Assembly (NCBI GenBank): GCA_009379825.1
Contig: WHTA01000025.1
Span: 1 to 64,000 of the forward strand
Length of the DNA stretch: 64,000 bases
Reading direction: 5' to 3'
Source: Streptosporangiales bacterium
Lineage (GTDB): Bacteria; Actinomycetota; Actinomycetes; Streptosporangiales; WHST01
Within the stretch, counting starts at the first letter, position 1; every line of letters starts with the position of its first letter. Below are positions 26,946-35,537 of the stretch, piece after piece. The notes under the pieces are model-generated. The model had not been told where the DNA came from, did not search any database, and was given only the letters and a program-made list of their open reading frames with translations. Position numbers and translations under genes: made by a program.

Positions 26946-27136
26946 GCGCCACACCCAAGGCTCCAGCGGCGGCTGCCGGGGTCGTGGTCGGACTTGGGCT
27001 TGCCCTCGCGGGTATCGCCTACATCGCCTCCGGTGCCGCGCAGGACGCCATTGGGCTGGTGCCGACCATGGCCGGCACCTTCACGCTACTCCTCCCGGCT
27101 GCGCTCATCGCCCGCCGTGCGCTGCGAGCCTATTGA
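26946..27136 (+). pseudogene. C-terminal fragment of an unidentified membrane protein
   Basis: Forward translation from the junction gives [23 protein letters not shown], then [40 protein letters not shown] before TGA at 27134-27136. Two hydrophobic helices and the codon pattern look like a genuine coding tail, but there is no start and the gene is cut at the Tn3 relic. Family unknown. The rest of 27137-27288 is presumably promoter for the next operon. Confidence 0.45.
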
Positions 27137-27288
27137 CCGGCGTTACCACATGCCGTGCCCTCCTGGGTTACGGTGCAGGTGCCGAGATCCTTCGTGGGCT
27201 ACCGTTCTCATGGTTCTCTCAGGGTTCCTTCATGCTCGGCTCACAGTCGTGCGGTTGGATCGACGCGTGCGACCGTGAGGAGGGCGGT

Positions 27289-27966
27289 GTGCCGGCACGG
27301 GTGGTCGTGGTCGACGACGACGAGGCGCTGCGCAATGCGGTCCGCCGAGTGCTGCGGTTGGAGGGTTACGACGTCGAGGTTGCCGGTGATGGTGCGGAGG
27401 CGCTCGGTCAGCTTGCCGGTCTTCGGGCGGATCTGGTGGTGCTGGACGTGCTCATGCCGGTTCTCGACGATGTCACCGTGTGTCGCCGGCTGCGAGCGAG
27501 CGGGGATCGGACGCCGATTCTCCTGCTGACAGCCCGCGATGCGGTCTCCGACCGGGTGGCTGGCTTGGACGCTGGAGCCGACGACTACCTGACCAAACCG
27601 TTCGCGTTGGAGGAGTTGCTGGCTCGAGTTCGAGCACTGTTGCGGCGCAGCTCTCCCGAGATCGACGGTTGGCTACGGGTCGATGATCTCGAACTGAATC
27701 CTCGGACTCGTCAGGTGAGGCGCGGCGAGCGCGTGGTGGACTTGACTCCTACCGAGTTCGCGTTGCTGGAGCTGCTGATGCGCAACGCCGGGGTGGTCCT
27801 GACCCGAGACGCGATCCGGGAGCGGGTCTGGGGTGTCGACGATTCGGATGGTTCGAACACACTTGACGTGTACATCGGCTACCTGCGCCGCAAGACGGAG
27901 GCGGGAGGTGAAGCACGGATGATCCACACGGTGCGCGGCGTCGGGTTCGTGGTGCGCCGCCGATGA
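27289..27966 (+). CDS. OmpR/PhoB-type response regulator
   Basis: The 225-residue protein has a receiver domain (1-120) with acidic residues at 9-11, phospho-acceptor Asp53 (LVVLDVLMP) and Lys in [12 protein letters not shown]-terminal winged-helix trans_reg_C domain (about 130-225) contains [19 protein letters not shown] and [13 protein letters not shown] 27289 follows GAGGAGGG. It overlaps the kinase gene by four bases (ATGA). The pair resembles MprAB/TcrXY-type actinobacterial systems. The adjacent ferric-reductase-like genes are candidate targets by position. Confidence 0.94.
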   Translation: MPARVVVVDDDEALRNAVRRVLRLEGYDVEVAGDGAEALGQLAGLRADLVVLDVLMPVLDDVTVCRRLRASGDRTPILLLTARDAVSDRVAGLDAGADDYLTKPFALEELLARVRALLRRSSPEIDGWLRVDDLELNPRTRQVRRGERVVDLTPTEFALLELLMRNAGVVLTRDAIRERVWGVDDSDGSNTLDVYIGYLRRKTEAGGEARMIHTVRGVGFVVRRR

Positions 27967-29336
27967 CGTTGCGTACCCGCGTCACGCTTGCCGCTGGTCT
28001 TGCTGTGCTGCTCGCGGTGGTGGCGGTGTCGATCACCGTTTTCGTCGTGATGCGGGGCAATCTGTATGACCAGATCGACAAGTCGCTGAGCCACGACGGT
28101 CGGGCGGCAGAGGCGGCGAAGCAGCATCGGTCCGCGCGCGACACCTCGACCGTGCCGCGGGGCCTGCCGCTGGCGCACGACGTGTTCCGGCAGGTGGTCG
28201 ACCGCGATGGCGACGTCGTCACGATGTACGGCGACCGGCAGCTGCCGGTGACGCCCGAGGTGCTGGCGGTGGCGCGAGGCAAACGTGTCGAGTCTTTCTT
28301 CGATACCGAGGTCGACGGCACACCGGTGCGGGTGCACGTCACCGCGGCAGGACAGGGCACGGCGTTGCAGATCGGCCGGTCGCTGTCCGAAGTGGAGCAG
28401 GCGTTGCGTCGGCTGCTGGTGGTCCTCATCGCCATCTCGGTCGTCGCGGTCGGGCTGGCGGCGGTGATCGGCCGGCTCGTCGCCGCCGCCGCGACCGCGC
28501 CGGTGCACCGCGTGGCCGAGGCCGCCGACGCGGTGGCGCAGACCGGCGAGCTGTCGCATCACATCGCGGTCCCCAGCGGCGACGACCTTGGCCGTCTCGC
28601 GGCCAGTTTCAACACGATGCTCGACGCGTTAAGTGAGTCACTGGCTCAGCAGCGCCAGCTCGTGGCCGACGCCTCCCACGAGTTGCGCACACCGCTGGCA
28701 ACCGTGCGCGCCAATGTCGAGCTCCTCACCCGGGCGGACGAGTTGCCGCCCGACGAGAAGGCAATGCTCATCGGCGACACGGTCGTGCAGATCGGCGAGT
28801 TGACCAGACTGGTCGGCGACCTCGTGGAGCTAGCCCGCGGCGACGGTCAACAAGAGCCGTTCACCATCGTCGACCTCGACGACCTCACCCGCCAGCTCGT
28901 CGACCTCGCCAGAGACCACCACCCGTCGATCGCGTTCCGAGTCGACGGCGCCCAAACCCTCGTCCGAGGTGCCCCCACCAGGGTCTCCAGAGCAGTCTCG
29001 AACCTCATCGACAACGCCGCGAAATGGAGCCCACCGGAAGCCACGGTCGAGATCGCCGTCCACGACGGCACGGTGACCGTCACAGACCACGGACCAGGCA
29101 TCGATCTCCCGCACATCTTCGACCGGTTCTACCGCTCGCCCGGAGCCCGCACCCTGCCCGGCTCCGGCCTCGGTCTCGCGATCGTCAAGCAGGTCGCAGA
29201 CAGCCACGACGGAACCGTCGAAGCGACGACCGCCGCCGACGGAGGTGCTGTGTTCACCCTGCACCTCCCAACCGCGGCTGGCGATGCCGACGCCACCGAC
29301 CGCGACGGCCGGCACGGCCTCTCATCCACTTCTTAG
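27963..29336 (+). CDS. Sensor histidine kinase (HAMP, HisKA, HATPase)
   Basis: The 457-residue kinase has an N-terminal membrane helix (about 8-28), an extracytoplasmic sensor loop to about 145, a second helix (about 150-172), a HAMP domain and the H-box [23 protein letters not shown]-, G1- and G2-boxes follow ([40 protein letters not shown]). It is the cognate partner of the overlapping OmpR-type regulator. The sensed signal is unknown; the sensor loop has no Cys or His cluster suggesting metal binding. Confidence 0.94.
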   Translation: MTLRTRVTLAAGLAVLLAVVAVSITVFVVMRGNLYDQIDKSLSHDGRAAEAAKQHRSARDTSTVPRGLPLAHDVFRQVVDRDGDVVTMYGDRQLPVTPEVLAVARGKRVESFFDTEVDGTPVRVHVTAAGQGTALQIGRSLSEVEQALRRLLVVLIAISVVAVGLAAVIGRLVAAAATAPVHRVAEAADAVAQTGELSHHIAVPSGDDLGRLAASFNTMLDALSESLAQQRQLVADASHELRTPLATVRANVELLTRADELPPDEKAMLIGDTVVQIGELTRLVGDLVELARGDGQQEPFTIVDLDDLTRQLVDLARDHHPSIAFRVDGAQTLVRGAPTRVSRAVSNLIDNAAKWSPPEATVEIAVHDGTVTVTDHGPGIDLPHIFDRFYRSPGARTLPGSGLGLAIVKQVADSHDGTVEATTAADGGAVFTLHLPTAAGDADATDRDGRHGLSSTS

Positions 29337-29434
29337 CCTCGCCCCACGTACTTCTTAAGGCCGCCTCACGACGAGCTCATACCAGCGGCCGATCATTGCG
29401 TGTGTGACAGTGCGCGACCGGAGAGGACACGCGG

Positions 29435-29668
29435 ATGGCTCAGCGGGGATCGACGGCCGGCATCCCGATCTGGGTGCGGGTGCCCGGGATCATCGCCCTC
29501 GTCCTCGTCGCGGTGGTCGTCAGCGCGATGCTCGTCGGCACGCTGGGCGTCGGTGGCGGCTCCGGTCCTGGGCGGCACGGGCCGTCAGGTGGCGACACAC
29601 CGGCCACCAGTGTCACCGACCCAGCTGACGGTGATGGTGGCCACAGGCCACCGGGTGGTGGCCACTGA
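29435..29668 (+). CDS. Small single-pass membrane protein
   Basis: This 77-residue protein begins MAQRGSTAGIPIWVRVPGII and has one membrane helix (about 16-38), then a Gly/Pro/His-rich hydrophilic tail. GAGAGGAC lies before the ATG. Its organisation is very like the small protein at 6139, which also precedes an iron- or metal-related operon. That suggests a shared accessory role. It is probably cotranscribed with the ferric-reductase-like gene downstream. Confidence 0.6.
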   Translation: MAQRGSTAGIPIWVRVPGIIALVLVAVVVSAMLVGTLGVGGGSGPGRHGPSGGDTPATSVTDPADGDGGHRPPGGGH

Positions 29669-29765
29669 TGACCACGCCACATCGCCCGCGCGGGTACGCG
29701 CCAATGGAGCGCATCGCTGTCCCGGTCAGCCGAGCAAGCGTCACGTCAGGCAAGCGAGGTCAACG

Positions 29766-30611
29766 ATGAGTGTGCAACCTACCGGCCCCTCGCCGAATCT
29801 GCGTGGCCGCACGCTGGGCAGTGGCCGCGATTGGCGTCGTCGCGTTGTCCTCCACCATGTGCCACTCGCCGTGGTGAGTGCCGCGCTGTTCGCCTTGTTC
29901 ATGGACCTCGTACTCGCCAGCCCCCAGCCGCAGCTGGATATGACCGGTGCGAGTGTGTTTCCCCAAGAGGCCACGCCGATGAACGGTCGTGGCGACGGCG
30001 GTACCGCGTTCATGTCGAGGGGGTTCATGGCGAGGTCTACCGCGGCCACCGGTTACGTCGCCACCGGACTGCTAGCGTTGACGCTGCTGATCGGGCCAGC
30101 CAACCTCCTGTTCCGCAAGCGGAATCCCGTCTCGAGCTACTTGCGCCGGGACGTGGGAGCCTGGACGGCCATCGTCAGCGTCGTTCACGTAGTCCTTGGG
30201 CTTCAGGTGCACGGCCGCGGTGGGGACGTCGTCAGCTTTCTCACGTACTTCATCGCCGACGGTCTGCCGAGGACCAACAGCTTCGGCCTGGGGAACTGGA
30301 CCGGGCTGGTCGCGACGGTGATAGCGGTGGGGTTGCTCGCGATCTCCACCGACCGCTCCATGCGGGAGCTCAAATCCAGGCGGTGGAAGAGTTTCCAGCG
30401 GCTGAACTACGGCTTGTTCGCTCTGGTCGTCTTGCATGCGTTCTTCTACGGTGCGCTGTTGCAGATGACGTCCCCCTTCGCGCTCGGGCTCATCGGCACG
30501 GTCATGGCGGTGTTGGTTATCCAGTTGGTGGGGATCTGGTTGTGGCGGCGCAGGCATGCTCGCGCAGCGGCCATCCATCGCGAGCGGCAGCCCACCGATG
30601 CCACACAGTGA
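29766..30611 (+). CDS. Ferric-reductase-like transmembrane haem protein
   Basis: The 281-residue protein has about six to seven membrane helices and the ferric-reductase-like transmembrane pattern (as in YedZ/MsrQ). Paired His lie in adjacent helices: IVSVVHVVLGLQVHG and ALVVLHAFFYGAL. The loop between them carries FLTYFIADGLPRTNSFGLGNWTG and RWKSFQRLNYGLF. It probably binds haem and passes electrons across the membrane; there is no FAD/NAD domain, so an electron partner is required. It follows the two-component system and the small membrane protein in the same direction. Confidence 0.8.
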   Translation: MSVQPTGPSPNLRGRTLGSGRDWRRRVVLHHVPLAVVSAALFALFMDLVLASPQPQLDMTGASVFPQEATPMNGRGDGGTAFMSRGFMARSTAATGYVATGLLALTLLIGPANLLFRKRNPVSSYLRRDVGAWTAIVSVVHVVLGLQVHGRGGDVVSFLTYFIADGLPRTNSFGLGNWTGLVATVIAVGLLAISTDRSMRELKSRRWKSFQRLNYGLFALVVLHAFFYGALLQMTSPFALGLIGTVMAVLVIQLVGIWLWRRRHARAAAIHRERQPTDATQ

Positions 30612-30646
30612 CGGAATCAGGGAAGCCCTCAACAGGGAATCGGGGC

Positions 30647-31126
30647 ATGAGCGGCACCGCGAGGGACACTGGCACTTCCAGCAATATCGACGAGAACTCA
30701 GCAAGGCCAGCGGACGACTCACGCCCTGAGCAACCCTCGTCTCCTGTGCTGGCGATGATGGATCGGGCTGTTGCTCGAACGCTCCGCTTAAAGCCGCAGC
30801 AGACCGCCGACGTGAACAGGCGGCGGCCGTTGGAGACGCCGCTGCTGCTGATCGGGGTGCGCTGCATTGCACGCTACATCGTGCTGCCATTTGCGCTACC
30901 CCTGCTTGGAGCGGCCACAGGCCCTGCGCTCGATGCCGTCACGGGCGCTGCGCTTGGCATCCTAGTGATCCTGGACACCATCGCGGTCATCTCCACCGTC
31001 GCCACCGTGCGCGGGCTGTGGCGGCACCAGCATCCCCGCCGCTGGCAGTACCTACCGCTGGCGCTAGCACTGACTGCGCTGATCGTCTTCTTCCTCGTGC
31101 GTGACACTCAGGTGTTGTACGGCTAG
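30647..31126 (+). CDS. Hypothetical membrane protein
   Basis: The 159-residue protein has a hydrophilic N-terminus (about 1-65) with charged patches and two or three membrane helices after residue 70 (IARYIVLPFALPLLGAAT, ALGILVILDTIAVISTVATV, YLPLALALTALIVFFLV). No family is recognised. The ATG at 30647 lies 36 bases after the ferric-reductase-like gene. Its loop RGLWRHQHPRRWQYL recalls small actinobacterial membrane proteins encoded next to redox genes. Probably part of the same operon. Confidence 0.6.
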   Translation: MSGTARDTGTSSNIDENSARPADDSRPEQPSSPVLAMMDRAVARTLRLKPQQTADVNRRRPLETPLLLIGVRCIARYIVLPFALPLLGAATGPALDAVTGAALGILVILDTIAVISTVATVRGLWRHQHPRRWQYLPLALALTALIVFFLVRDTQVLYG

Positions 31127-31130
31127 CGGC

Positions 31131-31352
31131 ATGGCTGCGGTGATCGGACCCAACGACGAGGTGGTCACGCCGACGGCGATCGCGCTGGTGCAAGTCGTGG
31201 CGATCGCCAGTGGGCACATCGGCGGCGTGATCGCCGCGCAAGATCGCGCGGTGCGCGTATTGCCGGGTCTACGAGCGGTCGCGGGTCAGGTGCCGTTGCT
31301 GGTTCTCATGGTCGGCTAGACGATCGGCGGCCTGGCACTCCTGCTCCGGTGA
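31131..31352 (+). pseudogene. C-terminal relic of a multipass copper-locus membrane protein
   Basis: The frame from ATG 31131 gives VVTPTAIALVQVVAIASGH, then IGGVIAAQDRAVRVLPGL and QVPLLVLMVG. It is then interrupted by TAG (31317-31319) before TIGGLALLLR and TGA. The pattern matches the C-terminus of long membrane proteins often found beside CopCD in actinobacteria. The N-terminal several hundred residues are missing. It lies directly upstream of the copC-copD fusion gene. Confidence 0.5.
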
Positions 31353-31404
31353 TCACCCGTAGCGGGCCGAAGTGCTAGCCGGGCAATTCCACACCTTCTG
31401 TATC

Positions 31405-31421
31405 ACCTATCCTCCTTAGGA
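31405..31421. promoter_or_regulatory. CTAAG-N3-CTTAG palindrome upstream of copCD
   Basis: ACCTATC-CTC-CTTAGGA (7-3-7) lies 16 bases before the GTG start of the CopC-CopD gene, overlapping the position expected for the promoter. The right half is canonical; the left half has two mismatches. Confidence 0.55.
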
Positions 31422-31436
31422 CTTGAGGAGGTCGGG

Positions 31437-32792
31437 GTGGACGAGGAACGGCGAGGCGCGGCCGCCGGGCACCCCGGGGCGATCCTCGCCGGGATCGGGT
31501 GGCGGTTATGTCTTGCCGTGGTGATGGCGTCGCTGTGGCTGGTGGTGACCGCTGCGCCGGCGTCGGCACATCCCACCCTGCTCGCGACAGTGCCCACCGC
31601 GGGGTATGCGACCCGGGAACCGCCGCGGGAGGTCGCCGTGGTCTTCGACGAGCCGGTCAGCGTCGGCTCGGCCGGGCTGGTGCTGCGCGGCCAGGCCCGC
31701 GGACCGGTCCGCACCGGCGGGCCGACCACGAGCGAGGGCGGCCGGAAGGTCGTGATCCGGCCGCTGGCGTCGCTGCCCGAAGGCTGGTACACCCTCCGGT
31801 GGCGGGTCACCGCGCAAGACGGCGACGTGGTGGAGGGGACCTTCGTTTTCGGTGTCGGGACCGGCCTCTCCGCCCGGCCGGACGCCGAGACGACGACCGA
31901 GACCAGCGGACTGCCCGTCGTGGTGCTGGCGCGTTGGCTGATCTTCGCCGGACTCGCGCTGGCGCTGGGTGGAGTGGCAGGCGCGCGCCTGGTCCGTAGG
32001 CGGGTGCGCTGGCCCGTGCATCAGGGCGACGTGCCGCGACCGATGGTGCTCCTCGGTACCCTGGCCGGGTTGGCCGGTTCCACGGGGCTCGTCGGATACC
32101 TGCTCAGCGGTGACCACGGGTCACTGTTGGACTCTCGGCCCGGTCTGCTCGCGATGATCGAGATGACCGCCTTCGGCGCCGCGGTGACCGCGGCGTTGGT
32201 TCGAGCGGCCGGCCTGGCGGCGTCGGTCCTCACCGCGGTGATCGTGGCCGAGGGAGTCCGCGGCCACCTGTCTGCCGAGGCCTCGTCGTTGGGCGTGCTT
32301 GTCGGGGCCGTCCACCTGGCCGCCGCTGCGATCTGGGTCGGGGCACTGGTGCACGTGCTCCGCGCCGTGCTGCGGCTACGCGGGGACCCGGCGCAGGCGC
32401 GTGCACTGTTCACCGGCTACGCGCGGCTGGCCCTCGCGCTGTGGCTGGTGGTCACCGCAACGGGTGTCGTCGCTGCTGTCCTGGTCATCGAGTCGGCGTC
32501 CGCGCTCACCGGCACCGGGTACGGGCGCGCGCTGCTCGTCAAGATCGGCCTCGTCACCGTGGCGACGGCGCTCGCCCTGACCGCCCGGCTCCGGTTACGC
32601 CGCCCCACCGGGTCGGTGGTGACCGGCGTTGCCCCGTTCGCGCGCGTGGAGAGCGCCGCGCTGGCGACCGTGCTCGCCGCGGCCGCCGCGTTGACCGCGC
32701 TCTCACCGCCACCCGACCCGGCCCGGCAGGTCGCGCCACCGCCGCTGGTGGCCGGCCCGTCGGGCTCGGCGCCCTGGCCGGATGGGTACTGA
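31437..32792 (+). CDS. CopC-CopD fusion, copper resistance/uptake protein
   Basis: The 451-residue protein has a signal peptide followed by a CopC domain that starts with the mature His45 (SAHPTLLATVPTAGYA) and extends to about 145. The second Cu(II) ligand region reads TAQDGDVVEGTF: the usual DGH has become DGD, so one His ligand may be missing. A CopD-like membrane domain of about eight helices follows, with WVGALVHVL, YARLALALW and LLVKIGLV motifs. Such fusions bind Cu(II) outside and move or buffer it. GTG 31437 follows GAGGAGG. Confidence 0.9.
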   Translation: MDEERRGAAAGHPGAILAGIGWRLCLAVVMASLWLVVTAAPASAHPTLLATVPTAGYATREPPREVAVVFDEPVSVGSAGLVLRGQARGPVRTGGPTTSEGGRKVVIRPLASLPEGWYTLRWRVTAQDGDVVEGTFVFGVGTGLSARPDAETTTETSGLPVVVLARWLIFAGLALALGGVAGARLVRRRVRWPVHQGDVPRPMVLLGTLAGLAGSTGLVGYLLSGDHGSLLDSRPGLLAMIEMTAFGAAVTAALVRAAGLAASVLTAVIVAEGVRGHLSAEASSLGVLVGAVHLAAAAIWVGALVHVLRAVLRLRGDPAQARALFTGYARLALALWLVVTATGVVAAVLVIESASALTGTGYGRALLVKIGLVTVATALALTARLRLRRPTGSVVTGVAPFARVESAALATVLAAAAALTALSPPPDPARQVAPPPLVAGPSGSAPWPDGY

Positions 32793-32821
32793 ACTGGCGT
32801 CACCGACGGGAGGTGAGTGTC

Positions 32822-33055
32822 ATGCCGGATTGGATAAGCGGCATGATGTGGATGATGCTGTTCTGGGCAGTGCTCGGCTTGGCCCTACTTGTGGCGATCG
32901 TTCTTGCGATCGTCTGGCTGGCGCGGAGGCTGACCACTGGCGCAGCTCGCCGGCAGGTTGACCCGGCCGAGGAGGTCTTGCGTCGCCGCTACGCGACCGG
33001 AGAGATCGACCGGGACGAATACGAGCGTCGGCTCGTCGACCTGAGGAACCAGTGA
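32822..33055 (+). CDS. SHOCT-domain small membrane protein
   Basis: The 77-residue protein has a Met-rich N-terminus (MPDWISGMMWMMLFW), one membrane helix and a C-terminal SHOCT motif (VDPAEEVLRRRYATGEIDRDEYERRL). SHOCT domains are short helical oligomerisation modules. Two paralogues occur at 34006 and 45261. Met-rich segments at copper loci could bind Cu(I), which is inference. It probably belongs to the copCD operon, 29 bases downstream. Confidence 0.78.
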   Translation: MPDWISGMMWMMLFWAVLGLALLVAIVLAIVWLARRLTTGAARRQVDPAEEVLRRRYATGEIDRDEYERRLVDLRNQ

Positions 33056-33081
33056 CCTCCCAGGCGATCGTCGCGCAACGC

Positions 33082-33862
33082 CTACGCCGTGCGGTAGGAG
33101 ACGATGGTGGCCATGCCGGTGACCAGATGGTAGGCGTTGTGGCAGTGGACAAGCCATTGGCCGGGGTTGTCGGCGGTGAAGTCCACGCCGATGCGTTCAC
33201 CGGGCGGCACCATGAGGGTGTCCTTGCGCGTTCCAGTCGGCAGCCGACGTGGCGCCGTCGCTCCAGTCGTCGAGCACCACGATGAACTCGACGTCGTAGT
33301 TGCCGGGCTCGTGCGGGTCCTCGATGATCAGCGGGGCGAACAGGCCACGTTCGCGCTGCAGCCGTATATGCGGGTGCAGCCAGTAGGTGCCGGGGTCGGG
33401 GGCGATGAACGAGTAGCGCATGCGGTCCCCGGGCGGGATCGCCTGTTGGGTGAGGTGGGGGACGCCGTCCATGTCGTTGCGCAGCCGCACGCCGTGCCAA
33501 TGAACGGTCGTGGGTTCGGGTAACCGGTTGGCGACGTCGACCTGGAGCCGGTCGCCGGCCCGGCAGCGGATCACGCTGCCCGGCACCCGGTCGCCGTAGG
33601 CCCACGTGTGTGCCACGCGACCGCCGAGGTCGACCTCGGCGGGCTGCGCGACCAGCCGGGCCTGGACGGTGCGGCCGGTGCCGGCACGCAAACGGCGCTG
33701 CTCGCGTCGCCGTACCGCGTCCGACGTCGGCTGCACCCGAGCCGGCCGCTGCGGTTGGTTGCCGCCGCCGAAGGCGATCAGCGTCCAGCCGGTCGCGGCG
33801 GCCCCGCCCACGCCGACTGCGCCCAACAGCAGGTCGCGGCGGGTGACTTGAACCTTGGGCAT
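33082..33862 (-). pseudogene. Multicopper oxidase with internal deletion
   Basis: The N-terminus has a Tat signal (TRRDLLLGAVGVGGAAA) and the first cupredoxin domain with type 2/3 ligands HWHG and YWLHPH. Near 33210 the sequence jumps, with a frame change, to the extreme C-terminus: RIGVDFTADNPGQWLVHCHN and AYHLVTGM, the type 1/3 ligand segment. The middle of the protein (second domain and HPMHLHGH motif, roughly 200 residues) is gone. The gene is divergent from the SHOCT gene at 34006. A functional MCO would oxidise Cu(I) in the envelope. Confidence 0.85.
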
Positions 33863-33956
33863 GCCTGCCTGCCCTCACGTGGCTGTTGCTCTCCACCACG
33901 AGCGTAGAAGACTGCTCGAGACCCGGACCGCGTGCTCGCTGGCAAGGAATCATAGG

Positions 33957-33974
33957 TACTATTTGATTGTAGTA
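33957..33974. promoter_or_regulatory. Imperfect TACTA/TAGTA dyad in a divergent promoter
   Basis: TACTATT-TGAT-TGTAGTA is a 7-4-7 dyad between the MCO relic (minus) and the SHOCT/BlaI operon (plus). It resembles the island motif and BlaI-type TACTAC/GTAGTA operators, but the spacer is one base longer, so it may be a variant or a different site. Confidence 0.35.
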
Positions 33975-34005
33975 GATGGATGGGCGTTGATTCGGAGTTG
34001 TCGTC

Positions 34006-34287
34006 ATGTGCGACGCCATGATGGGGTCGATGAGCATGTCGGGCGCTGGGTGGATCTTGCCTGCTGCCGTCATGCTGATCCTGCTCGTCGGCGCTGGCGG
34101 TCTTGCGGCGGTCGTTCTCGCCACGATGCGCCGGCTCGCCACACCCGCGGTCGCGCCGAGTGCCTCTGGCGCGCTCGCGATCGCCAGAGAGCGTTACGCG
34201 CGCGGGGAGATCGACCACGCCGAGCTCGACCGGATCCTCGACACACTGCTGCGCACGGAGGGCAGAGTCGACCCGGGGCGCGGTTGA
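34006..34287 (+). CDS. SHOCT-domain small membrane protein
   Basis: The 93-residue protein is Met-rich at its N-terminus (MCDAMMGSMSMSGAG), has one membrane helix (about 17-38) and ends with a SHOCT motif (ALAIARERYARGEIDHAELDRIL). Its stop overlaps the start of the BlaI-type gene by one base, so the two are co-translated. Paralogues are at 32822 and 45261. The MxxM pattern could bind copper. Confidence 0.75.
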   Translation: MCDAMMGSMSMSGAGWILPAAVMLILLVGAGGLAAVVLATMRRLATPAVAPSASGALAIARERYARGEIDHAELDRILDTLLRTEGRVDPGRG

Positions 34288-34655
34288 TGACGGCGCGGGG
34301 GGCGCGGGAGGCCGCAGTGCTGGAGGTGCTGTGGCGGGCCGAGGAGCCGATGGCCGTGCGCGAGGTCCTCGCCGAGCTCAACCGGGATCGTGACGACCCA
34401 CTCGCCTACACGACCGTGATGACCGTTCTCGCCCGCCTCGCGGACAAGGGCACGCTGACCCGGCATCCGCGCGGACGTGGCTACGCCTATCAGCCCGCCG
34501 GCCCCGACCCGGCGGCAATCGCGGTGCGCAGCGTCCTGGCCGAGCACGGCGATGCGGCGCTGGCGCACTTCGTCGACCAGGTTCGGGCCGACCCGAACGT
34601 GCGGCGTCGACTGCAGCGGCTCATGCAGCGCTCGCCGGAGGAGAAGCCGTCGTGA
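34287..34655 (+). CDS. BlaI/MecI (CopY)-family transcriptional repressor
   Basis: The 122-residue protein is a winged-helix repressor of the penicillinase-repressor family: EAAVLEVLWRAEEPMAVREVL, then AYTTVMTVLARLADKGTLTRH and GRGYAYQP. The C-terminal dimerisation helix is present (LAHFVDQVRADPNVRRRL). It overlaps the SHOCT gene by one base and the degraded M56 gene by four (GTGA). BlaI/M56 pairs usually form signal-responsive switches, the peptidase inactivating the repressor. Here the paired peptidase is broken, so this repressor may be unresponsive. Confidence 0.85.
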   Translation: MTARGAREAAVLEVLWRAEEPMAVREVLAELNRDRDDPLAYTTVMTVLARLADKGTLTRHPRGRGYAYQPAGPDPAAIAVRSVLAEHGDAALAHFVDQVRADPNVRRRLQRLMQRSPEEKPS

Positions 34656-35139
34656 CCACGGCTGTCGCCACGCCGTCCGTCGCCGCGGAAACCGCGCGTT
34701 CTGGCTGCTGGTGAGCGTCGTCGTCGCCTTCTGCCGCCTGGTCACGGTGTTGGCCTGCTGCGTGTTGTGTGGTGGTGGCTCAGGTTCCTGGCGGTGGGGA
34801 TTGCCGTGCTGTTGATCGGCACCGCGACGACCGCCGATCGCCATGTGATCGCGCGGTGCGGGCCGCGTCCCTGGTTGGGTGCGTTGCTGCGCACGCTTGG
34901 CCCACGCCCTGGGAAGCGACCACGCCCGCAGGGCCATGGCGTCGTCGGCCACCTTGGACGCGCGCCTCACCCAGCTCGAGATGGGCGCCGAACCACCTTC
35001 GGCGCCGGCACCCCGCAGGTTGTTGGTCGTCAGCGTGGGCGCGGCTGCCCTCGTTCTCGCCACGTCGACACCGCGGGCTCGTTCAGCAGCTGCGCATGCG
35101 TACCAATTGACCGGGTGCATCGTCTACGATGCTGCTTAG
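34652..35139 (+). pseudogene. M56-family membrane peptidase, degraded
   Basis: GTG 34652 overlaps the repressor stop (GTGA), the normal start of an M56 gene, but the frame fails within 20 codons. Later frames contain recognisable pieces: LLRTLAHALGSDHARRAMAS, DARLTQLEMGAEPPSAP and RRLLVVSVGAAALVLATST, the C-terminal juxtamembrane region. The zinc-binding HExxH part is absent. Several frameshifts and a large internal deletion make it non-functional. Confidence 0.65.
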
Positions 35140-35140
35140 A
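35124..35140. promoter_or_regulatory. Degenerate CTTAG half-palindrome upstream of the second BlaI gene
   Basis: TACGATG-CTG-CTTAGAA has a good right half and a weak left half relative to the island motif. It lies 25 bases before the second BlaI-type gene, where an autoregulatory site would be expected. Low confidence. Confidence 0.3.
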
Positions 35141-35165
35141 AGTAGCTGTCGGTTGGGGAGGGCGC

Positions 35166-35537
35166 GTGCGGTCGTTTGGTGACCTGGAGGCGGCGATCAT
35201 GGACCGGATCTGGTCCGCGGATCGTCCGTTGCGGGTGCGTGAGGTGTTGGAGCAGTTGCAGCCGCAGCGGCCGCTTGCCTACACCACGGTGTTGACGGTG
35301 ACCGAGATCCTGTACCGGAAGGGGTGGCTGGAGCGGGAGAAGGACGGGCGGGCCTACCGGTACTGGGCGACGGCGACGCGGGCGGAGTATGCCGCGGGGC
35401 TGATGGATGAGGCGTTGGCCGAGGGTGCGGACAGGGCGGCGACGCTGCTGCGGTTCACCGAGCGGTTGGAGCCCAGTGAGCTCGACGAGCTGCGCCGCGC
35501 GTTGCGCGCGGCGGGCCGCAGGAGGCGCGCCGGGTGA
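35166..35537 (+). CDS. BlaI/MecI (CopY)-family transcriptional repressor
   Basis: The 123-residue winged-helix repressor reads FGDLEAAIMDRIWSADRPLR, then AYTTVLTVTEILYRKGWLER and GRAYRYWA. The C-terminal dimerisation segment follows (RFTERLEPSELDELRRAL). It starts at GTG 35166 and overlaps the downstream M56 gene by four bases (GTGA). With an intact peptidase it forms a complete BlaI-BlaR1-like sensor pair. It is the most plausible regulator of the recurrent 7-3-7 palindromes in this window, which is inference. Confidence 0.88.
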   Translation: MRSFGDLEAAIMDRIWSADRPLRVREVLEQLQPQRPLAYTTVLTVTEILYRKGWLEREKDGRAYRYWATATRAEYAAGLMDEALAEGADRAATLLRFTERLEPSELDELRRALRAAGRRRRAG

